Of a stretch of 64,000 nt of DNA, positions 44,285-55,034 are shown in pieces. A program made the position numbers and the translations under genes. Source of the stretch: Ceratothoa steindachneri (lineage: Eukaryota; Arthropoda; Malacostraca; Isopoda; Cymothoidae). Within the stretch, counting starts at the first letter, position 1, and each line of letters opens with the position of its first letter. Where the stretch lies: contig OZ018324.1 of NCBI GenBank assembly GCA_963969495.1, forward strand, positions 139,186,355 to 139,250,354, read 5' to 3'. Under the pieces are notes generated by a model. That model saw only the letters and a program-made list of their open reading frames with translations. It was not told the origin of the DNA and ran no database searches.

Positions 44285-45848
44285 TGTCATAGAATACCCC
44301 CCCTTTTTGTTCTATTCTAAGAGTGCTAAGAGGGTCTAATATATATTGATATCTGAATATCTTAACGAACAGAGCCAGTCCAAAACACGTAAGGATATCG
44401 AGAGAAACGCGCTATAATCCATAAATAAACTTATATTTTACCTTTAACCATTGAATACACCACATCTCAACATTAAACTACAGAAATACTCTGAATATTA
44501 TCATAAACAAGAATTAATTAAATTAGTTTACCCACAAAAATTGGTTCAACAATTATAGGAATTAGGCTTACGGACTCATCTGGAGTTTAAAAGGCCTCAG
44601 GAATGTTATTGACTCACGACGCGTGCTGTCTGACAGATGTAGATGGGCAGGATCGCAAGGTCGTTTTGGCGAGGGTAGCAGCTGGGGGGTCCACACAGCA
44701 TTCCGGATGGGTTAGGTTCTTCAAAGACGAGAACAATAAGGTGCTTTATGCAACACCAAGGTAGTCGTGGTCTCTCTGGCGAGAGGGAGTCGAACTTGGT
44801 TCTTAAAGCAAGTTAACTTGGAGTGCGGTGTGACCACCGAGTAACGAGCTTTAGGTGGAGCATTTCTCCTTCGTTACTTATTTCCTTATGGACGAGGACT
44901 GAACTCAAAGAGGGTCTTCTTCAAGAGCGAGGATAACGTAGGGGGCTTTTCTCTGCCAAGTATAAGTTACTTAAAGTTTGGTGTTGCCACCGAGTAACGA
45001 GCTCAAGGAGGAGCTTTTCTCCTTCGTTACTTATTTGCTCATGGACGAGGACTGAACTCAAGGAGGGTCTTCTTCAAGGGCGAGGATAACGGAGGGGGGT
45101 TTCTCTAGCGAGAATAAGTTACTTAAAGTTCAGTGTGGCCACCGAGTAACAGGCCCGAGGGGGAGCCTTTTTCTTCTTCTTTTCTTAATTTCCTCAAGGA
45201 CGAGGAATACCCCTGGTGTTTAAGGTGCACCAGGATATAAGGAGTCTCTCTGGCGTGAGTAAATTGAACTTAACAAACTTAACTTATCTTTGGTTTGATA
45301 ACCCGAGACTAGCTCGAGGATGAGCTTCTTCTTAGCCCCTTAAGGTAGGTAGCCCTGCTCTCTTGCAGGGTACTTTTTGGTCTGGCGAGCCAAGTATACT
45401 TCCTCTCCAGTCTCGTTCGTTCGGTTTGATCCGAAGACTTCGTCACCTAGAGAAGGACGTATACTACCCTTATTTTCCTCAGAGTTCCTCATTTATAGCT
45501 GGTCACCCCACTGGGGGAGTGGTAAGGTGGGGAAGGGCTTGAGGACGGCCCAGGATATTTCTTTTGGCCAACGATTTTTCCCACGAGGTCAAATATCGGC
45601 TCCTCGTTAGCCTTCGAGATTGGTAGAAACACGTCTCCAATTTCTTATTTGACGTGAAACTGGATCTCACTCTCCTGGGGAAGATCTTACATTTTGACCT
45701 TTAGGTTCTTTTATGGCACCGAGTTGTGCCACGCTGAGGTTACGCTTTTAACTCGCTGATGCCTGGGCCAGATGTCTTTGCGGTAACCGCCTTGGGACTG
45801 CATCACGAGTAAACAGGATGTAGGAGGTGAAAGGATGATTCCCCTACA
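44285..45848 (-). repeat. Inner element 3' LTR (LTR2)
   Basis: 1,564 bp, TGTCATAGAATACCCC to CCCCTACA. It has one more copy of the CACCGAGTAACGAGCTC module than LTR3, which explains most of the length difference. Confidence 0.85.
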
Positions 45849-46193
45849 CACCTCCCACCGAAGAACTTAATGGAACGGGGGGGACTCCTGGGAACTCAAA
45901 ACAACTTACTCAACCTAGTCGAGATTAGCAAAGTTGTATTTCTTTAAGCCCTCTCTTACATTAAGTTTTCTTACACATGAGCGCCCTCGCGCGCGCTTAC
46001 ACAGGCAATGTGTCGAACTAGACCTACTCGCAAACAATTTTACATGAAAATAACAAAACCTTAATTCGTCGATTACCCACTAAAAAAAAACAACAAAACA
46101 AGCTACTTCCTTACATTTCTAAGTTTTTGAAAACTTAAATCCTACCGATAAATATTAACACGAACAACAAATGAAAACATTGTTTTATGCTCA

Positions 46194-47548
46194 TTAGCTA
46201 CTGAAATAACCCTCAATGGCTTTTCGTCTCCGCCTATAGAGCAGCTGTACTTTATCGGCTCCTTTGATGTAGCTAATACTAAAATGGTGCTCTAATACCA
46301 ATACTTTACCGCGCCTGAGTCGACCGTTCGGGTTATTGACTTTCCCCAAGTATGTTACCTAAATGGTTGCAGTATTCCAACCTTCTCGAATAACCCTTCT
46401 TATGGTACTTGACTACCCTTAAATGGAACATTATGGCTAGAGTGGCCTGTTGCAGCGGGGCATAATTGATGAGAACTTGAGTCCCATAGCTCTCCTTTAA
46501 CCAGGTACATGAGAAGATCGTGTCTAGGTTCGATCTTTGGGGATCGCGAAAACTTTTCCCTGCGAGGTCGTTAATGCGCGTGGCTCTCACTACGACTTAG
46601 CGTATCAGCGGTAACTCCGTGGACGTTCCGTTCGGGAAGGAGACTACTAGGGGTAGGGGATGCTCATCCGCGTCTACCATTTGATTAGTCTTACCTATGT
46701 GTATCGCAATCGCACCTCTTTTCTCCTTCCTTGTCAACTCATTTGACTCACTTCTCTTTGTAGGTAGTTTCTCAGGTACACCTGCTCGTACCTCTACTCT
46801 AACTTCTACTTCTTCCCTGATAACCCCAATTGACTGGGTTCTTCTCGTAGGTTTTCCTTTAGGTACTCCTGCTGGTACCTTATCCCTACTTTCTACTTCT
46901 TTCATCGTTACCACATTTGGCTGGGTTTCCCTTGATGGTTTCTTTCTTAGGTCCAGGCTGGGCTACAACTTCCTCGGCTTCTATGAGATTCTCGATAAGA
47001 GTTCTTTTGAGTGCAAGCAATCTTTCCTTTTCTTCTCTTTCAACTCTTTCAGCTTGAGCACGTTCTTTTTCCCTCTTCATTCTCCTTTCCTCCGCCTCTT
47101 TTTCTACTTTTGCTATTTCATTTTGCCAGTCGGGTTCTTCTTTCTTCATCTTCCAGGTTTATTTTTATTTTTCTTTTATCTTCTTCTAGTTTAATCTTGA
47201 TTTTCCTTTCCTCATCTTCCCTTTCTATCCTTATTCCGAATTCTTGTGCTTCTCTTTTCAACTGTCTTATTATTTCGTTTGTCTTACTTCCTCTTGAGAA
47301 TCTTCTTTCCTCTATTTCTATTTTCCGGTGTGTTCGGGCTTCTTCCTTTTTTCGGTTAATTCATATTTCCATTGCTTCCCGTTTTCTTTTATCTTCTCTT
47401 TTTATATTTTCCCTCTTTCTATCCAACTCTATTATTTTTCTTCTTCTTCTCTTTGTATTCTCAATTCTTCAAGGATGTATGCATCCATATCCTCGCCTTC
47501 AAATCCCAGAATTTGGGCTTGTAGGCTGAATCTTTCGACCGGATCCAT
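46194..47548 (-). pseudogene. gag: Inner gag-like gene
   Basis: ATG at 47,548 gives MDPVERFSLQAQ(I)LGFEGEDMDAY. This is the short N-terminal motif followed by a long Arg/Glu coiled coil (EKERLLALKRTLIENLIEAE near 47,050-47,000), as in many arthropod LTR-element gag proteins. The middle reads ESRDKVPAGVPKGKP, REEVEVRVEVRAGVPEKLP and FPNGTSTELP. The C-terminal part has GKSFRDPQRSNLDTIF, WLKESYGT, NYAPLQQATLAI and a basic end LLYRRRRKAIEGYFSS with TAA at 46,194-46,196. About 450 codons with several frameshifts. No zinc knuckle, protease or pol follows before the LTR. Confidence 0.65.
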
Positions 47549-47844
47549 TTTGTGTTGGTCCGTCGATTTTCCTTTCTTTATTCCGTGGTAATTATGCCAC
47601 CACTCACCAGGTAGCGCTCAGCATAACTCACCCTTAATCCAACTACTATGCTGATTGAAATACCACTCCTGACAACAAATTTACCACTTTGCCTACCAAT
47701 TACCTTCAGATTGTTACCACCACCAACTCTAAAAATTTTCCTCTCGTCAATTATTCTCCTATTCCTGATATTCCTTTACGTGTTGGCTCTTTCTTAATTA
47801 GACACTGCTGGGTTCTTTCTAATAACAACCTACAAACCTGACAC

Positions 47845-47915
47845 CACTTTTATTTATGTCGTAGAATTCTTTCTAATAAAAACCCTACTAACCTGAAACC
47901 TTTTTTTTAATAGTG
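47845..47915 (-). repeat. Duplicated LTR-end/leader segment next to the inner 5' LTR
   Basis: The string TCGTAGAATT followed by the leader (TTCTTTCTAATAA..AACC..CTGA(C/A)A) occurs twice in about 66 bp steps: once at the true LTR end (47,916) and once at about 47,858. It looks like an extra copy of the LTR 3' edge plus primer-site region. The outer copy has only one. Confidence 0.7.
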
Positions 47916-49343
47916 TGTCGTAGAATGCCCACTTTTTTTGTTCTATTCTAAGAGTGCTAAGGGTGTCTAAAATATATTGATATCTGAATATCTTAACGAA
48001 CAGACCCGTCCGAAACACGTAAGGATATCGAGAGAAACAACACTAATTCCCAAAATAAACTTATATTTTAACTTTAACCTTTGAATACACAACATCTAAA
48101 TATTTACTACAGCAATACTCTGAATATTATCATAAACAAGAATTAATTAAATTAGTTTACCCACAAAAATTGGTTCATTTCTCTACACGCAACAATTATA
48201 AGAATTAGGCTTACGGACTCATCTGGAGTTTAAAAGGCCTCAGGAATGTTATTGACTCACGAAGCGTGCCGTCTGACCAGATGTAGATGGGCAGGATCGC
48301 AAGGTCGTTTTGGTGAGGGTAGCAGCTGGGGGTCCACACGGCATTCCGGAAGGGGGGGGGCGGGTTCTTCACGGATGAAAATAATACGGTGCTTTATGCA
48401 ACACCAAGGTAGTCGTGGTCTCTCTGGCGAGAGGGAGTCGAACTTGGTTCTTAAACCAAGTTAACTTGAAGTGCGGGGTGACCACCGAGTAACGAGCTCG
48501 AGGAGAAGCTTTTCTCCGTCGTTACCTATTTCCTCATGGACGAGGACTGAACTCTGGGATGGTCTTATTCAAGGGCGAGGATAACGAAGGGGGGCTTCTC
48601 TAGCAAGAATACGTTACATAAAGTTCGGTGTGGCCACCGAGTAACAGGCCCGAGGGGGAGCCTTTTTCTTTTCTTTTTTTTTTTCTTCAAGGACGAAGAA
48701 TACCTCTGGTGTTTAAGGTGCACCAGGATATGAGGAGTCTCTCTGGCGAGAGTAAGTTGAACTTAACAAACTTAACTTATCGTTTAGGTTGATAACCCGA
48801 GACTAGCTCGAGGATGAGCTTCTTCTTAGCCCCTTAAGGTAGGTAGCCCTGCCCCTTTTGCAGGGTACTTCTTGGTCTGGCAAGCCAAGTACACTACCTC
48901 TCCAGTCTCGGTAGATCGGTTTGATCCGAAGACTTCGTCACCTAGAGACGGACGTATACTACCTCGATTTTCCTCAGAGTTCCTCATTTAGAGCTCTTCA
49001 CCCCACTGGGGAAGTGGTTAAGGGGGAAGGGCTTGAGGACGGCCCCAGGAGAGTTCTTTTGGCCAACGATTTTTCCTACGAATTCAAACATCGGCTCCTC
49101 GTTAGCCTTCGAGATTGGGAGAAACACGTCTCCAATTTCTTATTTGACGTGAAACTGGATCTCACTCTCCTGGGAGAGATCTTACATTTTGACCCTACGG
49201 TCCTTCATGGCACCGAGTTGTGCCACGCTGCGGTTACACTTTTGACTCGCCGATGCCTGGGCCGTATGTCTTTGCGGTAACCGTCTTGGGACTGCATCAC
49301 GAGGGAACGGGGTTGGGAGGGGGCGAGGGACGTTTTCCCTACA
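47916..49343 (-). repeat. Inner element 5' LTR (LTR3)
   Basis: 1,428 bp, TGTCGTAGAATGCCCAC to TTTTCCCTACA. Similar throughout to LTR1, LTR2 and LTR4. Confidence 0.85.
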
Positions 49344-50061
49344 CCTGGGTTCTCCTCGTAGGTTCTTCCTTAGGTACACATGTTGGTACCTCATCACTAC
49401 TTTCTACTTCTTCCATCGTTACCCCATTTAGCAAGGTTTCCCTCGATGGTCTTTTCTTAAGTCCAGGCCGGGCTACAACTTCCTTAGGGTCTATGAGATT
49501 CTCGATAGGTGCTCTTTCGAGTGCGAGCAATCTTTCCTTTTCTTCTCTCTACAGTCTTTCAGCTTGAGCAAGTTCTTTTTCCCTCTGTATTCTTCTTTCA
49601 TCGATTTCTTTTTTAATCTTTATTCTCCTCTCTTTCGACTCTATTTCCCTCTTCATTATCCTTTCCTCGGCTTCTTGTTCTGCTTTCGCGATTTCGTTTT
49701 CCCGTCGAGTTCTTCTTTCTTCATCTTCCAGCTTTATCTTTAGTCTTCTTTCCTCATCTTCCCTTTCTATCCTTATTCTAAATTCTTTTGCTTCTCTTTT
49801 CAACTGTCGTTTTATTTCGTTTTTCTTACTTTCGCTTGAGAATCTTCTTTCCTCTATTTCTATTTTCCGCTGTATTCGGGATTCTTCAATTTTCGTGTTC
49901 ATCGGTATTTCTATATTTTCCCTTGTTCTATCAAACTCTATTATTTCTTCTTCTTCTTCTTCTCTTTGTATTCTCAATTCTGCAAGTATGTATGCATCCA
50001 TATCCTCGCCTTCAAATCCCAGAATTTGGGCATGTAGGTTGAATCTTTCGATTGGATCCAT
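49344..50061 (-). pseudogene. gag: Outer gag, N-terminal half
   Basis: ATG at 50,061 begins MDPIERFNLHAQILGFEGED. A long Glu/Arg coiled coil follows to about 49,550. After a stop/frame break, 49,530-49,339 reads RAPIENLIDPKEVVARPGLK to KEEPTRRTQ, where the inner element interrupts it. The charged coiled coil is intact enough to be the largest single open frame of the family (176 codons from 50,079). Confidence 0.65.
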
Positions 50062-50369
50062 TTTGTGTTGGTCCGTCAAATTTTCCTTTCTGTATTCTCA
50101 GGTAATTAGGCCACCACTCACCAGGTAGCGCTCAGCATAACTTACCCTTAATCGTACTACTATGTTGATTGAAGTACCACTCCGACAACAAATTTACCAC
50201 TTGGCCTACCAATTACCTTAAGATTGTTACCACCCTTAACTCTACAAATTTTCCTCTCATCAATTATTCTCTTATTCCTAATATTCCTTTACGTATTGGC
50301 TCTTTCTTAATTAGACCCTGCTGGGTTTTTTCTAATAACAACCTCCAAACCTGACACCACTTTTATTCA
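50062..50369 (-). other. Outer element leader and primer-site region
   Basis: In the minus direction the sequence right after the LTR end is TGAATAAAAGTGGTGTCAGG. TGGTGTCAGG is the probable primer-binding site, about nine bases inside the LTR edge. The tRNA was not identified. The leader up to the gag ATG has no other recognised feature. Confidence 0.5.
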
Positions 50370-51784
50370 TGTCGTAGAATTCCCCCCCCCCCCTTTTTGT
50401 TCTAAGAGTGCTAAGAGTGCTAATATATTGATATCTGAATATCTTAACGAACAGAGCCGTTCCCAAACACGTAAGGATATAAGAAAAACACACAATAATC
50501 CCAAAATAACTTATATTTTAATTTCAACCATTGAATACACAACATCTAAACATTAACTACACCAATACTCTGAATAATATCATAAACAAGAATTAATTAA
50601 ATTAGTTTGACCCTCAAAAATTGGTTAAATTCTCTACACACAGTAATATAAGAATTAGGCTTACGGACTCATCTGGAGTTTAAAAGGCCTCAGGAATGTT
50701 ATTGACTCACGACGTGGGCCGTCTGGCCAGATGTAGATGGGCGAGATCACACGGTCGTTTTGGCGAGGCTAGCAGCTGGAAGGTCCACACGGTATTCCGG
50801 GGGGGGGGGTCTTCACGGACGAGAACAATTACGGTACTTTATGCAACACCCTGGTTGTCGTGGTCTCTCTGGCGAGAGGGAGTCGAACTTGGTTGTTAAG
50901 CCAAGTTAACTTGGAGTGCGGTGTGACCACCGAGTAACGAGCTTGAGGGGGAGCTTTTCTCCTTCGTTACTTAATTCCTCATAGACGAGGACTGAACTCG
51001 GGGAAGGGCGTTTTTCAAGGGCGAGGATCGATGATACGGGATTTCTCTGACGAGAATAAGTTTCTTAAAGTTCGGATTGGAAACCAGGAACTAGCTCGAG
51101 GTTGAGCTTCTTCTTTGTTCCAGTCTTCTTCAAGGGCGAGTATAACGGAGGGGGGGTTTCTCTAAAGAGAAGAATTTGAACTTGGTTCCTTACCAGGTTA
51201 ACTTAGGAGTTCGGTGTGGCCACCGAGTAACAGGCTCGAGGGATAAGCCTTTTCCTTCTTCTTTTCTTAATTTCCTCAAGGACGAGGAATACCTCTGGTG
51301 TTTAAGATGCACCAGGATATGAGGAGTCTCTATGGCGAGAGTAAGTTGAACTTAACAAAGTTAACTTATCGTTTGGTTTAATAATCAGGGACTAGCTCAA
51401 GGATGAGCTGCTTCTTAGCCCTTTAAGGTAGGTAGCCCTGCCTCTCTTGCAGGGTACTTCTTGGTCTGGCGAGCCAAGTACACTACCAATCCAGTCTAGG
51501 TAGCTCGGTTTTAATCGAGGACTTCGTCACCTGGAATCTGACGTATACTACCCCGATTTTCCTCAGTGTTCCTTATTTATACCTTGTCACCCTACTGGGG
51601 AAGTGGTAATGGAAGGGAGGGGCTTGAGGACGGCCCCAGGAGAGTTCTTATGCCCAACGGTTTTTCCCACCAAGTTTTACATTGGCTCCTCGTTAGCCTT
51701 CGAGATTGGGAGAAACACGTCTCTAATTTCTTATTTAACGTGAAACTGGATCTCACTCTTGTGGGAAAAATCTTGCATTTTGAC

Positions 51785-53086
51785 TGTGATAGAACGGGTT
51801 GAGGCAGCGTTAGTTTCAACTCCTATCACATATTATTTAAAACCACGATGACACCACGTGCATCTTCGCTTCGGAGCTTAGCGTCTTATTGCAGCCACCG
51901 GATGTCAATGTTTAAACAAGGAGGTTATCGTCCCCCCGTTCGCCCCCATACGCCGAGTTCGCCAGATTGAGTTAGGCTTATAAGCAGATAAGGCATTGTT
52001 CTCAGCCTCGGCTGTGCATTCCCTCGAAGTTCCTACTCTATTGTCCCCCACGCCAAGAGAGTGTCTCGATTATTTAGATGGAAACTTTACCACTATGATC
52101 AGATTGGAGATCCAGATTTTCGTCGCGAAACATCACCACGACCCTGTCTCACCTTGTGCGCCAAGGGACCTCGACCTCGAGATTCACTATCACTTGTCCA
52201 GAAGAAGGACAATATCCCTTGAGTCCCAAGGTTCGAGCCTTTCGTGACGCCAAGTCCTCAATGCCTTCATCTCGTTGTTCAGAAGAGAACAACATTAGAA
52301 CAGCCATTGTTCTTGAGCCCGTTGACCAGAGACGGTTCTCACCCTTCCCCTGTTGTTCAGAAGAGAACAACGTAGAACAGTTATCGTTCTTTTGAGCCCT
52401 TCGCCAAGAAACGGTTCTCACCCTTACCCCTTGTTGTTCAGAAGAGAACACATTAGAACAGCCATTGTTCTTGAGCCCGTAGACAAGAGACGGTTCTCAT
52501 CTCCACCTCCCGGTTGTTCAGAAGAGAACAACGTAGAACAGCCATTCTTCTTCAAGCCGTTCGTCAAGAAACGGTTCTCATTCCCAAGACGCCACGTCAG
52601 GATCATCTTATTCACCCCTTCGGCTGGAACTCGCCAGCGGACCAAAAATTCCTTCACGTCGCCTTCCACTGCACCATTCGAATAAAGTTACGTAAGCCAA
52701 ACGTTACCTTTGAGTATTGAACCCTTTTGTCAATTCTACCCTGTGCTTTAAATGGTTTAGCGAACCATCCCATCACTTTAACTCTATATTTGTTTGTCCT
52801 TTTTAAATCCTTTAATCCTCGGATTAGCCCGAGTCTCCACGACCCTTTCCATTCTCTGTTTATGTCAATATTTTCCCTTTTGTGTCTGTTGATAGTTATT
52901 ATGAATAAAGCTCTATTTTATTAATGATAGCAATATTATTATCCTTGAGATCAGTTCCACTTCTTAAGCATATCAAAGATACATAATATCGGCCCACCAG
53001 ACAATCACGCACTCTAAAGATAATTAAAGAAGTTCCCTCAACGAATAGTTATATATGGTATATCGTCGAGAGTCCATTCTACGACA
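51785..53086 (+). mobile_element. Solo LTR of another family, 1,302 bp, exact TTGAC duplication
   Basis: It begins TGTGATAGAACG and ends CATTCTACGACA, flanked by TTGAC at 51,780-51,784 and 53,087-53,091. Plus orientation is supported by a TATA-like GGCTTATAAGCAG near 51,976 and a polyadenylation signal ATGAATAAAGC near 52,900. Its last ten bases resemble the 3' end of the gag-only family, but the rest does not. It contains four tandem units of about 80 bp (52,271-52,590). The open frames in it are repeats in translation, not genes. Confidence 0.88.
52271..52590 (+). repeat. Four 80-bp tandem units inside the solo LTR
   Basis: Units start at about 52,273, 52,352, 52,432 and 52,512 with TTGTTCAGAAGAGAACAA, an imperfect palindrome (TTGTTC...GAACAA). 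Each includes TAGAACAG and a CGGTTCTCA near its end. Confidence 0.85.
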
Positions 53087-53244
53087 TTGACCTTTAGGGT
53101 CTTTCATGGCACCGAAATAGGCGACGCGTTTAGGTTACGCACTGGACGTACCGATGCCTTCAGCCGGATGACTTTGCGGTAACCGCCTTGTGACTGCACC
53201 ACGAGTGAACGGGCGGGGGATGGGAAGGTGACGATTCCCCTAAA

Positions 53245-55030
53245 TATATATATACATATATATAAGATTGATACCCTTTGGAATGACGGCCTTTATTCTA
53301 CAGGACTATTTTGATTTGCTTTTTTTTTGCTGATTCTCTATTTATTGTGGGAAAGTAGTGTAGAACGCTAACACACACTACCCGAGATTACTTTTCTATA
53401 GGAGAGGTGAGAGTGTTTACGAATAAAGTTAAGGGTGTAGAGGATTTTATTTCAACCTATATTTAGCTTTGCAAAAGATATGAAGTAAGATAATTTGGCT
53501 TGTACTTGATTACTATAATGCTAAACGTTAAGTTGACTCTTGATGTGCCAAGGATTTTATTTTATTTAAAATTATAAGTTGATTACCACAACATAAAATT
53601 GTAGGTTTGGTAGCTTTATATTCTTTGTTAAGAACATATAAGCATTAAGAAACGTAAGATATGATGAGAAAAATCTATTTGTGAATTCGTTGATATTGAT
53701 TTATTTTGGTGAGAAATTATTAACATCGGCATCTGCATATCGAGCGAAATAAGCACATGACATTTCTCAAAGACATTTAACTCATTATTACTGGATCCTA
53801 AATTCAAAAGGATACTGTCCTGGTAGAAACCACATGCATGAGAACTTGAGATGATATGCCTACATTTTAATCCATATAATTCTTTATGTTTGTTAAATAT
53901 AACGATATATTACAAGATCACTATTGCAAATCACCCCATATCTGACCAGTTTCGTACCTATAATAACATGATTTATTTGATACAAACTTTTTGATAATTC
54001 TAAAAAGATGGCTGGAACATTTCTCTGGTCATTTATATCCTTATAAAATCTCTTTGTAATCGACATTATTGCCTTTTTGTATATAGCTATCTTTTTAAAC
54101 ATTTAAGAATTATATTAGATAAAAAAGTAATTGTACTCTTTTATTTAATTTTGAGTTCTAGTATAAAATTCAAATTTTCTCTCATAATCCAAATTTTGAC
54201 CAAACTATGACACTGGTTTTTCACTTGGCAGCACGTGTTCACTTTGCTTGCTTTGTTCCATTATACTTCTTATTCAAGAGATATTTATCCACCCTGGCTC
54301 TATGTTAATCTTATAAATTCGTAAATTGCTACTTTTGTTCATGTTTCTTTATTGAAACCTCAACTTTTTTATTCCTTTGTGTGGCATTTACTCTGCAGTA
54401 ACTTTGAATAATAACTCCGGATGTATCTTTGTTATACAGTCAAAGGAAATTTCTAAAGAGAGTAAATTGTATTAAGATTCTAAATTTGAATTAATGGTAA
54501 GCATCGCGGGACCATTATAAAACAAAGGCTAAGCTAGAGTTTGCTTCAAGAAACCAGGCGATAAAAAAGCAGTAGATGAAATTTATAATAATACATCTGA
54601 TAAAGAGACAACCAAAACGAACCGTTTGTTGTTAGGTAAAGAAATGTGAGCCTCTTGAAATAGATAAAGAAAGGGAAAGATATTGAAAGAAGATAGAATT
54701 AGATTGAAGAAATTGTCATCGTTATTAAATGCAATCCAGAAAGTATGCGTTTTTATGTCCCCAAAAGACCTTATATAAAAATAAATATACAAAAATGGTC
54801 AGATTTTCGATATTTGTCGAAATGTAAACTTTGACGATAAAGAATTAAGTCAAGCGTAAAATTGGTGCTTTTTAGAATGTCTCTCATATCTCATTTTCTT
54901 GCCTGGACAAACATCAAACGAAAAAATAGAGGAACCCAAGCTCAGGTTTCGGATAAACAAAGGAAATTGGCTGCAATACGACTGGGCACAATTCTTTAAA
55001 TTTTTAGAGAATTAAATCAATAAATATAAA
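53245..55030. other. No gene seen
   Basis: The other half of the TA target tract (to 53,262), then AT-rich sequence with no recognised gene or element. Confidence 0.5.
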
Positions 55031-55034
55031 ACTT

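Larger units (their letters stand above)
44285..49343 (-). mobile_element. Inner gag-only LTR retrotransposon, complete (5,059 bp)
   Basis: It lies inside the outer gag. LTRs are 44,285-45,848 and 47,916-49,343, with internal region 45,849-47,915 (2,067 bp). Flanking five bases are GCTGG (44,280-44,284) and CCTGG (49,344-49,348), a target duplication with one mismatch. The interrupted outer gag resumes in the correct place on either side when compared with the inner gag (break after the PTRRTQ stretch). The internal region encodes only gag, with a PPT-like GGTGGGAGG before the 3' LTR. Hence non-autonomous, comparable to TR-GAG/LARD-type elements. Confidence 0.85.
41803..53244 (-). mobile_element. 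Outer gag-only LTR retrotransposon, carrying two nested insertions
   Basis: Minus-strand element with 3' LTR 41,803-43,322 and 5' LTR 50,370-53,244. Its gag is split by an inner copy (44,285-49,343), and its 5' LTR by a foreign solo LTR (51,785-53,086). Removing these insertions and one copy of each target duplication leaves 5,071 bp, almost the 5,059 bp of the inner copy, which confirms the nesting. Internal sequence codes only for a gag-like protein; no protease, RT or integrase is present. Flanks are the two halves of a TA microsatellite. Confidence 0.85.
50370..53244 (-). repeat. Outer element 5' LTR (LTR4), split by a solo LTR
   Basis: It starts TGTCGTAGAATTCCCC and ends GATTCCCCTAAA against an AT tract, so the terminal ACA has decayed. 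Without the 1,307-bp insertion it would be about 1,568 bp. The sequence after the insertion (CTTTAGGGTCTTTCATGGCACCG) matches LTR1 at 43,168 onward. Confidence 0.8.

Noticed and set aside
46697..47591. Plus-strand hydrophobic open frames (Phe/Leu/Ser-rich, up to 172 codons)
   Set aside because: They are the complement of the Glu/Arg-rich gag coiled coil, which has the family-type N-terminus; the membrane-like look is an artefact.
51785..52590. CRISPR-like spaced repeats
   Set aside because: The 80-bp units are similar along their whole length, lie within an LTR, and the genome is eukaryotic.
42085..52685. Repeated short plus-strand frames (MLLTH..., MFLIYTLSP..., MFRREQRR...)
   Set aside because: They recur because the LTRs and their tandem units recur; frames are not conserved between copies.
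41803..53244. Simple tandem array of about 3-kb satellite units
   Set aside because: Target duplications, the matching break in outer gag and the length arithmetic show nested LTR elements rather than a satellite.
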